From the NCBI RefSeq assembly GCF_003265705.1, contig NW_020313057.1, positions 1,771,893 to 1,835,892 on the forward strand: a stretch of 64,000 bases of DNA. The letters are read 5' to 3'. The position numbers and the translations under genes are program-made. The notes under the pieces were generated by a model. It was given only the letters and a program-made list of their open reading frames with translations, made no database searches and had not been told where the DNA came from. How positions within the stretch are numbered: position 1 is the stretch's first letter; every line of letters begins with the position of its first letter. The stretch is from Callorhinus ursinus (lineage: Eukaryota; Chordata; Mammalia; Carnivora; Otariidae). Positions 24,885 through 36,591 of the stretch are shown one piece after another.

Positions 24885-25156
24885 TAATAGAACTATAATA
24901 ATTAATATAGTGTGATACAGACCCAGGAACAGAGAAATGAATGTGGCAAAATAGGAGTTGCAGAAATGAGCTCATGGTGCACAAGCACACATATGTATGT
25001 GTGTTTAATACGCAGTATTTCAAATCAAAGGGAGAAAAATGGATTATTAGTATGCCAACATGTATCCATTTGAGGAAAAATATCAGTTAGATCCCTACCA
25101 TACACCCGGTAATAAAATATATTCAAATGCATTTGACACTATAAGAGTACTAGTAA
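24885..25156 (+). mobile_element. Ancient LINE-1, left half
   Basis: The sequence reads as diverged L1 ORF2 (aataattaatatagtgtgatacag and onward) and stops at the target-site duplication of L1 copy 4. It resumes at 32788, where the next part of ORF2 follows. The two halves therefore form one old element split by copy 4. Confidence 0.65.
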
Positions 25157-25900
25157 GTGTGCCAGTTGAAGATGGAGACATAGGAGCCTTCTGAACTTAT
25201 CTCCGTCCATGAACACAATATATCTACCACTATATATGAAAAAATTCTCTCTGAAAGAAATTCAGAGACTAGTTGATTAACTCCTACACGGTAGAGAAAT
25301 CCCGCCATAAATCCTACCTCTGGCACAGTAACATACAATTGGGAGGGAACTCACAATTCTCAGCTTCTCTCTTAGGAGTGAAAAGGTTGGACCCAACATC
25401 TAGTGCCCCAGTTTTTAAGACCTGCACCTGAGAGCTGGAACCCCAAAACACCTAGCTCTAAGAGCCAATGGTTCTTGGGTCCACAGGACTCACAAGGCTA
25501 CAGAAAACATACAGGATCACAAGGACTCACTGTGGCTAACCTCCCAGGGCTCAGCACAAAAGCAGCTGACGAAAGTGCCCATCTCCCAGTCTTTCCATGA
25601 AAGAGGAGTATTGGCTTATCTGATCGTGAGCCTGAGGTTCAGACTCCTAATTTAATACAAATCTAGGCATTGACTACAATCTTCCCCAGAGACTGGGGAG
25701 GATGGTGGACACAGTCGTTGTGCTCTCTCTGCCCTACTCCAGTTCAGTCTCCATTAAGGGAGCTTTTGCAGCTGCCCTCCGCAGAACATAACATTTGATT
25801 GCCTGGCTCTGAAGGTTACTTTCAACAATCCCAGAGGCCTGTTAACAAAGAAACTGGCTATTCCTCCAGAGCTCAGTGCAGAGGGAGAAATAGCTGCCTA

Positions 25901-26682
25901 TTGCTATATATTTCCCTCTTAGGAACTGCTTTTGCTGTGTCCCGGAGATTCTGGACCATTGTGTTTTCATTTTCATCTGCCTCCATGTATTTTTTTTATT
26001 TCTTCTTTGATTGCTTTCTTGACGCACTGGTTGTTCAACATCATGTTGTTTAGCCTCCACATGTTTGTATTTTTTCTAGTTTTTTTTTCTTGTGATTTAT
26101 TTCTAGCTTCATACTTTTGTGGTTGGAAAAGATGCAGGGGATGATTTCCATCAACATACAAATGGATAAGGAAGAGGTGTGTACATACACACACAATGGA
26201 ATATTATGCAGCCACAATAAAGGATGAGATCATGCCATTTGTGACAACATGCATGGATCTGAAGGGTATTATGCTAAATGAAATAAGTCAGACTCAAACA
26301 AGTACCAGTGATTTCACTCATATGTGGAATCTAAAAAAACAAATGAATAAGCAAACAGCAGAATCAGACCTATAAATACAGAAAACAAACCAATGATTGC
26401 CAGAAGGGAGGTGGTGTGGGTGAAATTGGCAAAATGGGTGAAAAGGAGTGGGAGATACAGGCTTCCAGTTCTGGAATGAATAAGTCATGGGAATAAAAGG
26501 CACAGCATAGGAAATATAGTCAATGGTATTGTTATAGCATTGTATGGTGACAGATGGTACCTACACTTGTGGTGAGCACGGCATAATGTATAAGCTTGCC
26601 AAATCACTATGTTGTACACCTGAAACTAATATAACATTGTGTGTCAACTATACTTGAATGAAAAACAATTTTTAAAGGATAT
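25901..26682. mobile_element. 5'-inverted (twin-primed) LINE-1 inserted in the 5' UTR of copy 4
   Basis: 25901 to about 26140 is L1 ORF2 endonuclease sequence in reverse complement. About 26145-26682 is the last ~540 bp of L1 on the + strand, ending in an A-containing tail. Opposed 5' and 3' pieces of one element are the hallmark of twin priming. The octamer gctgccta flanks it (25893-25900 and 26683-26690), with ata close by on both sides. The roughly 2.5 kb between the two pieces is missing. Confidence 0.8.
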
Positions 26683-26939
26683 GCTGCCTACAGCCAGCCT
26701 TCTAATCAGCCTGCATCTTGGTGCTTAGACCCTTCCCTTTCGGACACTGAAAAGTCTTTCACCCTCAACTACTGGGAGCCACTAAGAGCAAAGGCAGCTT
26801 GGACAACCACAAAGTTCGGAGAAACAACCAAGAGCTAGGGCAAGGCTAAATGATAAGTTTCATCTCCCCCATCTCCCACAGGAGAACACTCCCTTAAGGC
26901 TTGGAGTGGTGACCATTTTATCTAATACACAGAAACCAC

Positions 26940-27840
26940 AATGAGAGTCAAGGAAAATGAAGAAACAGAGGAATATCTTGCAAACAAAAGAAAAAGATAA
27001 AACTCAAGAAATAGACCATAATGAAATGGAGATATGTGACTTACCTGATAAAGAGTTTTAAAATAATGGTCCTAAAGATGCTCAGTGACCTCAGGAAAAT
27101 AATGCATGAACAGAGTGAGAATGTCAACAAAGAGATATAAGCAAGTACCAAACAAAAATCACAGAGCTGAAGAATATAATAACTGAACTGAAAAACTCAA
27201 TAATGGGGTTCAACACCAGAACAGATGATGTGGAAGAAAGGGATCTTTGAACTCATATATGGGACAATGGAATTCACCCAAATAGAGGAGCTAAAAGAAA
27301 AAAGAATGAAAAAAAAAAAGTGTATATTAAGGGATATATAGAACAACATCAAGCAGACCAGTGTTTGCATTATAGGAGTCACAGAATAAGAAGGGGCAAA
27401 AAGCTTATTTGAAGAATAAAGGCTGAAAACAACCCTAACTAGGGGAAAGAAACATACATCCATAACCAAGAAGCCTGAATGTTCCAGTTAAGATGAATCC
27501 AGGGAGACACACACTGAGACACATTAAATTGCAGAAGTTAAAGACAAGGAGAGACTCTTTAAAGCAGCAATATAAAACCAACTTGTTACATATAAGGGGA
27601 CCCCCACAAGACTATCAGCATTTTTCAGCAGAAACTTCATAGGCTGAAGGCTGTAGCACAGTACATTCAAAGTGCTGAAAGAAAAAAATTCCAGCCAAGA
27701 ATCCTCTACCAAGAAAAGTTGTCCTTCATAATTTAATAAAAGATAGTTTTTCAGACAAGTGAAACAAGAAATTCATCACCACACTAATGGCCTTACAAGA
27801 GATGTTAAAGGGACTTCTTCAAACTGAAACAAAGGGATGC
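26940..27840 (+). pseudogene. L1 copy 4 ORF1 remnant
   Basis: It starts near an ATG in caatgagagtcaaggaaaatg and keeps the charged ORF1 composition (gagctgaagaatataataactgaactg, cagcagaaacttcataggctgaagg), ending near ggacttcttcaaactgaaac. Stops and indels break every frame. It is parallel to about 7270-8175 in copy 3. Confidence 0.8.
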
Positions 27841-28382
27841 TGATTAGTAACAAGAAAACATATAAAAGTATACACCACACTGCTAAAGGTAAATATAAGT
27901 TCAGAATACTTTAATGTCATCTTGGTGGGTAAATCACATATAAATCTAGCAGGAAGTTTAAAAGACAAAACCACTAAAAATAACTTCAACATAAAAAGTT
28001 GTAAATTGTGACATCAAAACATAAAACATGGGGGAGGGTAAAACTGTAGAGCCTAAATAAGCGTTCTAAATTAAATTATCAGCTTAAAATAGATGTTTAA
28101 TATAAGTTTCATGGTAATAACAAAGCAAAAACCTTTAGCAGATACACAAAAGGTAAAGTGAAAGAATCTAAGCATACCACTATAGAAAAATCATCAAATC
28201 ACAAAGGAAGAGAGCAAGAGAAGAAAGGAACAAAGGAATTATAAAACAGCCAGAAAACAATTACAAAATGGCAAGAGTAGCTATACTTCCATTAAATAAA
28301 ACAGATGTTCAGACAGACTGTAATAAAAGACAAAGAGGGTCATTATATAATGAAAAAGGGGTCAACCCAATGAGATGATATA

Positions 28383-28530
28383 ACATTTGTAATTATATAT
28401 TTATATATGTTTTTGTATGTAATTATATTTTTATATATAATATACTTTTATATGTAATTATATATTATTTACATTTATATTGTATTTATATTTTTATATT
28501 ATACATTATATTTGTAAATATTTATGCCTG
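28383..28530. repeat. AT-rich cryptic simple repeat within L1 copy 4
   Basis: About 140 bp composed almost only of A and T (tatatttttatat-like words) separates two copies of catttgtaa/atttgtaa, which are adjacent in other L1 copies. It looks like local expansion of the L1 ttgtaaatatata motif. Confidence 0.8.
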
Positions 28531-28798
28531 TGACATAGGAACACCTAAATATATAAAGCAAATACTAACAAACCTGAATGGAGAAATAGACAGCAATACA
28601 ATAATAGTTGTGGACGTCAATACCTCACCTTGAACAATCATTAAGAAGGAAAATCAATAAGGAAACATTGGATTGAATCTACACCTTAGACCAGATGGAC
28701 TTATACAACATTTCCATAACATTTCATCCAAAAACAACAAAATGCACATTCTTCTCAAGCACAATGAGAAATAGATCATATGTTAGGCCACAAAACAA

Positions 28799-28992
28799 TT
28801 TTTTTTAAGATTTTATTTATTTTAACAGAGAGAGACACGGCGAGAGAGGGAACACAAGCAGGGGGAGTGGGAGAGGGAGAAGCAGGCTTCCTGCCGAGCA
28901 GGGAGCCCGATGCAGGGCTCGATCCCAGGAACCTGGGATCATGACCTGAGCCGAAGGCAGACGCTTAACGACTGAGCCACCCAGGCGCCCCA
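28799..28992 (-). mobile_element. CAN-SINE G with 10-bp target-site duplication
   Basis: Reverse-complement SINE, ending in gagccacccaggcgcccc. The sequence cacaaaacaa flanks it at 28789-28798 and 28993-29002. It lies in ORF2 of L1 copy 4. Confidence 0.97.
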
Positions 28993-30231
28993 CACAAAAC
29001 AAGTCTTAATAAATTTAGGAACATTGAAATCCTATCAAGCATCTTTTCTGACCACAATGTATGAAACCAGAAATCAAATATAAGAAGAAAATACTAGAAA
29101 ACTCACAAATACGTGGAGGTTAAATAACATGCTTTTGAACAACCAATGGGTCCAAGAAGAAACCAGAAGAGACATTTTAAAATATCTAGAGACCACTGAA
29201 AGTAGAAATACAACATAACAATGCTTATGGGAAACAACAAAAGCAGTCCTAAAAGGGAAGTTTACAGCAATAAACGTCTACATTAAGAAACAAGAAAGAT
29301 CTCAAATAAACAACCTAACTTTACACCTCAAGAAACCAGAAAAAGAAGAGCAAACTAAGCCCACAGTTAATTACTATGAAGGAAAAAATAAAAATCAGAG
29401 CAGAGATAAATGAAATAGAGATGAAAAAAATACAATAGAGATGAAATGGAGTTGTGTTTTTTTTTTTGAAAAGGTAAACAAAATTAACAAACCTTTAGCT
29501 AGACTCATCCAGGTAGGAAAAAAAAAGGGGGGATTCAAAATCAGAAATGGAAGAGATTACAACTGAAACTACAGAAATACAAAGAATCGTTAAGAGACTA
29601 CTATGAACAATTATGCCAACAAATTAGACAATCTAGAGGAAATGGAAAAAATGTATAGCAACATAGAACCTTCATATAAAATCTGAACATACTGATTACT
29701 ACATAGATTGAATCAGTAAACAAAAATCTCCCAATAAACAAAAATTTAGGACCACATGGCTTAACTGGTGAATTCTACCAAACGTTTAAAGAAGAATTAA
29801 TACCAATTCTTCTCAAACTCTTCCACACAATTGAAGAAGAGACAATACTTCCAAAATCACTTTACAAAGCCAGTATTATCCTGACACCAAAACCAGACAA
29901 GAACGCTATAAGAAAAGAAAATTACAGGCCAATGTCCCTGAACATAGATGCAAAAATCTTCAATAGCATATTAAAAACCAAATCCAACAATACGTTTAAA
30001 AAGAATCATACAGAATGATCAAGTGAGATTCATCCCCGTTATGCAAGGATAGTTCAACATCTGCAAATCAACATGATGCACCATTTTAACAACTTGAAGG
30101 ATAAAAATTAGATGATTATCTCAGTAGATGCAGAAAAAGCATTCAACAACCTCAAAGTCTATTCATAATAAAAACTCTGTGGGAGAACAGGGAACATTCC
30201 TCAACATAAAAAAAAAAAAAAAAAAAGGTTA

Positions 30232-30400
30232 GAAGGGCACATAGGTGGCTTAGTCAGGTAAGCGTCCAGCTCTCGTTTTTGGCTTAGGTCATGACCTCAG
30301 GGTTGTGAGACTGAACCCTGCATCAGGCTCTGTGCCCAGAGCCTGCTTAAGATTCTTTCTCTCCCTCTGCTCCTCTAAAAAAATTAAAAATAAAAAAAAT
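30232..30400 (+). mobile_element. CAN-SINE H, diverged, inside L1 copy 4
   Basis: It has the head gggcacataggtggcttag and a body with gaccctgcatcaggctctg-like text, then a short CT tract and an A-rich tail. A long A-run (30208-30226) precedes it. Its head has several changes, so it is one of the older copies. Confidence 0.88.
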
Positions 30401-30569
30401 AGTAAAAGCCATATATGACAAGCCCACAGCTAACATCCTATTCAATGACAAAAAACTGAAAGTGTTTCCTCAAAGATCAGGAATAAGACAAGAATGCCCA
30501 CTTGTGCCACTTGCCAGAGCAACTAGGCAAGAAAAAAGGAATAAAAGACGCCCATATCAGAAAGGAAGA

Positions 30570-30692
30570 CGTTGCCCCACATCAGGCTCCCTGATCAGTG
30601 GGGAGTCTCCTTCTCCCTCTCCCACTGCTGCTCCCCCTGCTTGTGCTCTCTTGCTCATGCTTTCTCTCAAATAAATAAAATCTTAAAAAAAA
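30570..30692 (+). mobile_element. CAN-SINE I, 5'-truncated, with 9-bp target-site duplication
   Basis: Only the right two-thirds of the SINE are present, from ccccacatcaggctccctg to the aaataaataaaatctt tail. The sequence aaaggaaga flanks it (30561-30569 and 30693-30701). Truncation with a clean duplication points to incomplete reverse transcription, not later deletion. Confidence 0.92.
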
Positions 30693-32787
30693 AAAGGAAG
30701 AAGTAAAACTGTCTGAATTTTCATATGACATATATATTAAAAAACCTATTAGAATAAATGAATTCAGCAAAATTGCAGGTTACAAAAATCAACTTACAAA
30801 AACTGTTGGGTTTCTATACACTAATAGTGACCCATCGGAAAGAGAAATTTTTAAAAATCCCATTTATAATTGCATCAAAAAGAATAAAATATCCTAGGAA
30901 TAAATTTAATGAAGGAGGTAATGACCAGTTACTGTACACTGAAAATGGAGAACACTGATGAAAGACACAAATAAATGCTCACTGATGGAAGAATAAATAT
31001 TGTTAAAATGTCCATACTACCAAAGCAATCTATAGATTCAATGAAATCTCTATCAAATTTCCAATGACATTTTCACAGAAATAGAACAAATAATCTTAAA
31101 ATTTATAGGGAACCACAAGAGACCCTGAAGAGCCAAAGTGATCTTGACCAAGAACAAAGCAGGAGACATCACACTTTCTGATTTTAAACTACCTTACAAA
31201 GTTATAGTCATCAAAACACGCTATTGGCATAAAAACATACAGAGATCAATGGAACAGAGAGCCCAGAAATAAACCATATATGTATGATCAGTTTATGACA
31301 AAGGAGCCAGATATATATGGAGGGGGAGGGAAGGACAGTCCATTCAATAGTGATGGGAAAACTGGACAGCCACATGTAAGAATGAAACTGGACCTACCAT
31401 ACACAAAAATCAACTTAAAATGGATTAAGGTCATGAACATAAGACCTGAAATCATAAAACTCCTAGAAGAAAACAAAAGGAGTAAACTTGTTGACATTGG
31501 TCTTGGCCATGTTTTTTTCTTAATTTTATACCAAAAGCAAAGGCAATAATAAAGGCAAAAATAAACAAGTGGGATTACATCAAACTAAAAACCTTCTGTA
31601 CAGCAAAAGAAACCAACAAAATTAAAAGCCTAACTATTGAATGGGAGAAAATATTTACAAATCTTGTATCTGTTAAGGGGTTAATATGCAGAATACATAA
31701 AGATTTCATACACTTCAATAGCCCAAAAACAACAACAACACAACAAAACCCAAACAATTTGATTAAACTATGGGCAGAAGATCTGAATACACATTTTTCC
31801 AAAGAAAACATACAGATGGCCAACAGATAAATGAAAATGTGCTCAACATTCTTAATCAGGGAAAAGCAAATAAAAGCACAATGAGGTATTACCTCACAGC
31901 TGTTAGAAGGGCTACTATCAAAGAGACAAGAAATAACAAGTGTTGGTGAAGATGAGGAGAAAAGGAAACCCTCACACATTATTGGTGAGAATGTAAATTG
32001 GTTTCGCCACTATCCAAAACAGTATGCAGGTTGCTCAAAACATGAAAAATAGAATTACCATATGATCTAGCTATTTTACTTCTGGTTATTTACCCAAAGG
32101 AAATTAAATCGTTACCTTAAAAACGTATCTGTGCCCCCATGTTCATTGCAGCATTATATACAATAGCCACGACATGGGAACAACCTATGTTGGTGTTTAT
32201 CCATCAACAAATGAATGGATAAAGAAAACACGGTGTATATATACACGATAGACTGTTATTCAGCTATTAAAAAAAAAAAAGTGAAAGAGTGAAATCTAGT
32301 CATTTGTAACATATGGATGGATCCTGACAGCACTGTGCCAAGTGAAACATGTCAGAGAAAGACAGATATTGTATTATCTCACTTCTATGCGGACTCTTTA
32401 AAAAAATTTAAAAATTGAACTCCTAGATACAGAGAACAGAGTGAGTTTGCCAGAGGCGGGGGTTGGCATAATTTATGAAGGTGGTCAAATGGTACAAACT
32501 TCCAGTTACAAGATAAGTAAGTCCCGGGGTTGTACTGTACAACATGGAGACTATAGTTAACAATACTGTGTTGCATATTTGAAAGTTGCTAAGACAGTAG
32601 ATCTTCAGAGTTCTCATCACGAGAAAAAAACTATAACCATATGATAGGATGGATGCTAACTAAACTTACAACCATTTTGCAGTATATACATATATCAAAC
32701 CATGTGGTTTACCCTGAACTAATACAACATTTTATATCAATTATATCTTGATAAAACTGGAGAATTTTTTTTAAAGAGTACTAGTAA

Positions 32788-33000
32788 AAGTTCTAGGTGA
32801 CTTTATATGGGCTTGGAATAGAAAAAGACTTTCTAAGCGTGACATAAAGTGGGAAAACGATAGCATGGACACATAAAATTTTATAATTTCTGTATATAAA
32901 AACCCATAAGTAAAATTAAAAAGGAAATGACAAACTAGAAAAAAAATACACACATGTGGCTGACAAAGAGTTTACATTGCTACCCTGTCTCAATAAGAAA
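32788..33000 (+). mobile_element. Ancient LINE-1, right half
   Basis: It continues the ORF2 text of the piece at 24885-25156 (ttggaatagaaaaagactttctaag, atttctgtatataaaaacc, ggaaatgacaaactag). The right end is indistinct. Confidence 0.65.
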
Positions 33001-33465
33001 ATGTTCTTAGGATGTAAGAGGACACTCACGAATGAAAAAACAGCTAAGCTTTAGTTTCTCTCTTGAAAATTAACAATAGTTTCTAATACAAGTGGTGTTA
33101 TTTACTGCTGCATGTGTGTGCATGTGCATGCACACAAGGGTACCTGCACAAACCAGCTCCACCAGTTTGCCCAGAACTGATCATGGGTAAAACTGAAAGT
33201 CCAATATTGCAGGGAACTCTTCAGTTGGCCAGTTGGGATGGTTGGTCACGCTACTACACACATACATATATACATAGTGAAGGACCTGAAAGAATGTGCA
33301 CCAAGCTTTTAACAGGGTTTAATTCTGGGAAAGAAGTATTACAGATTCATTCTATTTTCTTTGTTATGCTCAGTTGTATATTCTAATTTTTCCTATAAAT
33401 AAATGTGTTGGTTTTATGATTTTAAAAAAATTTATTCTAATTATTTTCTTTAAAAATTTGATTTA
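33001..33465. other. Unique intergenic DNA
   Basis: No gene is recognised. There is a short tgtgtgcatg-rich patch near 33110-33135. Confidence 0.55.
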
Positions 33466-33657
33466 GGGGCATGTGGGTGGCTCAGTTGGTTAAACATCTG
33501 CCTTCGGCTCGGGTCACGATCCCAGGGTCCTGGGATCAAGTCTCACATCGGGCTCCCTGCTCAGCGGGGAGTCTGCTTCTCCCTCTCCCTCCCCCGCCCC
33601 GCCCCCAGTTGTGCTCTCTGGCTCTGTCAAATAAAATCTTTCAAAAAATAAAAAAAT
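33466..33657 (+). mobile_element. CAN-SINE J
   Basis: Complete SINE with the head ggggcatgtgggtggctcag, gatcccagggtcctgggatc, ggctccctgctcagcgggga, a CT/C-rich body and a tail caaataaaatctttc plus A-rich end. Imperfect ttgatttag / ttgaatttag flanks suggest a target-site duplication. Confidence 0.95.
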
Positions 33658-33660
33658 AAT

Positions 33661-34594
33661 TGAATTTAGCCTCTAGAACTCTTAATAGCTGTGGAATGAT
33701 TTCCTAAATACAGACTGAGTCAAATATTAACAGTTCTTACAATAGGAGAAAAATCGTTTGGCCCCAATACATGATATGGTATCAGTCTGTCAGCACTAAA
33801 GAAACATTCCCTGTACATGGCTTCTGCACTTTAATGTCTTGACAATTAGCATGGAAAAATACAATAAAGTCGTTTAATAAATGGCAAGATATGCAGTTAT
33901 ATTAGTATGCAATGTTTTAGTGCTGTCTGTAAAAATTAGAGATGTTCCATGTGTCTATTGCATTTAATACAACGTCACTTATGATGTCATCATTTCAAAG
34001 ACTAGGACTTACGTGCTGAAATTTTGTCCAAAGGCTGGTGGGATTATGTGATTATGTAATGAACTAGATGGCATGCTGACAGAATTTGTGATTTATACTT
34101 AAATTGATGGATTTTATTTTATTTAATTTCCTTAAAATTTTGAGTGTTCCTAACTTAAATACATACTTTAAAGTGTCTTTCTTTCGAGGAGAGAGGCAGG
34201 GGAAGGGGGGGGAGGTGGGTCCCAGAACTTTGATGAGGAAAAGAAAAAATCTTTTCATTATTCTTTTAGTACCCAGGGAGCTGTAAATTCATGGAAGACA
34301 GATGTGGCAGGGAAGGACAAGCCATGGGGCCGCCTCTTCCCGTGACCAGGAAAAGCCTCGCAATCCACATAAAGGTTCATCTGTACCAGTGGGATTGTCT
34401 CGCATTTCCTTATTTAGTGCCGGCAAGCTGTTAATGGCTTGACTCAAGTCTTTCCAGTTACTGTATTTCTGAATACTTCCACATGAGATTTAGAACGTCT
34501 GAGTTGTTAAGAGAAAAAAAAATTTTTTGGAACACTGGAAGCACACAAGACAGCCTCTGATTCCTTAACTCTAATTCCTAGAGCTAAAATCAAA

Positions 34595-34649
<55 letters not shown>

Positions 34650-35280
34650 TGCAGCTCCTGGCCAGGACCTCATGTAAACAGAGATGTAATCCTGTAACTC
34701 AGCCCTATTCAGAAACCCAGGCTCCCTGATTTAAATGGCTCACCTACATTTCTAGAGCAGATTTAGCCGTCATTCCAGATGCGTTCAAAACCCTGTCTTT
34801 TGAATCTAGCACGATTTCCAGCCTTTTACACTTAACTGCCTCAGCCCCCTCTACAGAGAATTATCTGTGCCTATCATGGTTGGCCTTAATTACAGAGCCT
34901 CCATCAAGTGTCTGGGATTACATTACTGCTATATACACTCCTCTCTGGCTTTGCCCAAGACAAAGGGTCCCTTTTCAGCAATTACAACTAATCAAAAACA
35001 AATTGAGCTTTGGGCTTTACCGCTCTCAAAAACAAAACAACAACAAAAGCCAAACCGCACGAGAAAACACTCCTATTGCGCTAAAAATGCATCTCCCAAG
35101 CTGTCCCTCTTTCTCACTCCCTCACCCAATCCCCAGTCCCCTCCACATGCAAACTGAAAAAGAAAGTAACCCGGGAGATTTTTTTTGAAGAATTCATGAA
35201 AAACCTACTTTCTGGCCGCTATCATAATTTGTAGAGAAGTTAGAGGAGATATACATGGAATATCCCCCTAGAGAAGACAG
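33661..35280. other. Unique intergenic DNA
   Basis: No gene is recognised. It contains one microsatellite (34598-34646) and a G-run at about 34205-34212. Confidence 0.6.
34598..34646. repeat. (AC)n microsatellite
   Basis: About 24 uninterrupted AC units, long enough to be length-polymorphic. Confidence 0.97.
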
Positions 35281-35282
35281 TC

Positions 35283-35496
35283 TTTTTTTTTTTTTTTTTA
35301 AGATTTATTTAGTTTAGAGAGAGATTGAGAGAGCGAGTGAGATGGAAGGGGGCAGAGGGAGAGTGAGAGAATCCTTAAGCAGACTCCCCGCTGAGCACAG
35401 AGCCTGATGCAGGGCTTGATCCCAGCGCCCTGAGATCATGACCTGAGCTGAAACCAAGAGTCAGACACTCAACCAACTGAGCCACACAGGTGCCCC
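35283..35496 (-). mobile_element. CAN-SINE K
   Basis: Reverse-complement SINE with a long T-run, aagatttatttagtttagagag, gagcctgatgcagggcttgat, and the end actgagccacacaggtgcccc. No clear target-site duplication is seen. Confidence 0.94.
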
Positions 35497-36359
35497 AGCC
35501 TTATTTTCCTAGGACTGCAGCAGAAAGTCACCACAGGTCCTTGAAATACACATGCTGTCAGCAATCAGAATTCTATGAACCAGCGGTAGAATGTCTGATG
35601 AAAAATAAGCAGGCGTGGGGAACATCAGCCTGTAAAATCTGTCCCCGAAGTGAAGTTCTGGGGCTCAGGCAAGCTCCAGGAGCCAAGACTGAATGACATG
35701 TGAGCCACTGAGTGGCTTTTTCGAAAGCGGCATCCCCGAGGCAGCTCACTAACTCACACGGAGCCCGCGCCAGATTCTCCGATTTCCCAGGTGCTGGCAG
35801 CAGCATCAGTGTTCTTTTGGGCCTTGTGGTACCTAACCTTTCCTCTCTCACTCCTTCCATTCCATTACCTGGTCCCATGTGTTATCCCTTTCTCCTCATG
35901 ATGTAGCCATAGACCTCCCCACCTCCTATACTGAGCTAGCTCCTCACCAACATGCCCCTGCTTCCTCCTATTTTATGTCCCATCTAGAAACAAAAATCTA
36001 AGTTCCTCAGTACATTTTTGTGATGCTTCCCTAGACCACAGAATCTATTCACCGACCCCAAATTACATGTATTGTTATGATCAAATAAACCAACGATGGA
36101 TTATAGGGGAACTTTACCGCGTACTCTTTTCCCCATCATCAAACCACGCTCACCTCCAATTATGAACGGCGGCACTCACCCTCTCTCATCCCTTATTAAC
36201 CCCGGCTCCCACAGGCCACTGAGGCCAAAGTGAGTAGATGGAACAATGCCTCTGAGTGGTTTGATTTTTGAGCTACAGGGAGTGTCATGGCAGCACAGGG
36301 GAAGTCCATGTTCAACCCAGACTCTAAGCAGAAAGGGGTTGCTCCCACCAAAGCCGCTT
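35497..36359. other. Unique intergenic DNA
   Basis: No gene or repeat is recognised. Short open frames on both strands overlap each other and lack motifs. Confidence 0.55.
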
Positions 36360-36374
36360 AAAATAACTGCACAG

Positions 36375-36591
36375 GGGTGCCTGGGTGGCTCAGTTGGTTA
36401 AGCGACTGCCTTCGGCTCAGGTCTTGATCCTGGAGTCCCAGGATCGAGTCCCACATCGGGCTCCCTGCTCAGCAGGGAGTCTGCTTCTCCCTCCGACTCT
36501 CCTCCCTCTCATGCTCTCTCTCTCTCATTCTCTCTCTCTCAAATAAATAAATAAAATCTTTCAAAAAAAAATAAAAATAAATAAATAAAAT
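36375..36591 (+). mobile_element. CAN-SINE L, well preserved, with perfect 15-bp target-site duplication
   Basis: The SINE is complete: gggtgcctgggtggctcag, ttggttaagcgactgcc, the B-box-like ggatcgagtccc, ggctccctgctcagcaggga, then CT repeats and an AATAAA-rich tail. The sequence aaaataactgcacag occurs exactly at 36360-36374 and 36592-36606. The perfect duplication and low divergence suggest one of the youngest insertions here. Confidence 0.98.

Larger units (their letters stand above)
28200..32150 (+). pseudogene. L1 copy 4 ORF2 remnant
   Basis: The N-terminal endonuclease part is shortened: text jumps near 28300 over about 200 bp that copy 3 still has at 8680-8900. The middle part is interrupted by an AT-rich expansion and SINE G. 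In the reverse-transcriptase region the catalytic FADD site reads FSYD (30718-30729), and SINEs H and I lie just upstream. The C-terminal region continues to about 32150. The element cannot make an active enzyme. Confidence 0.82.
25157..32773 (+). mobile_element. LINE-1 copy 4, full length, with 14-bp target-site duplication
   Basis: The 14-base sequence aagagtactagtaa occurs at 25143-25156 and again at 32774-32787. Between the copies lies a complete L1 in order: 5' UTR (25157-25900 and 26683-26940), ORF1 remnant, ORF2 remnant and 3' UTR with A-rich end. Later insertions are a 5'-inverted L1 (25901-26682) and three SINEs (28799-28992, 30232-30400, 30570-30692). Without them the element is about 6.3 kb, a normal full length. 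All reading frames are broken. It belongs to the same older subfamily as L1 copy 3. Confidence 0.93.

Noticed and set aside
36375..36591. tRNA-like head and B-box of the SINEs as tRNA genes
   Set aside because: No cloverleaf with intact acceptor and anticodon arms is present, and the CT-rich body and A-rich tail mark them as SINEs.
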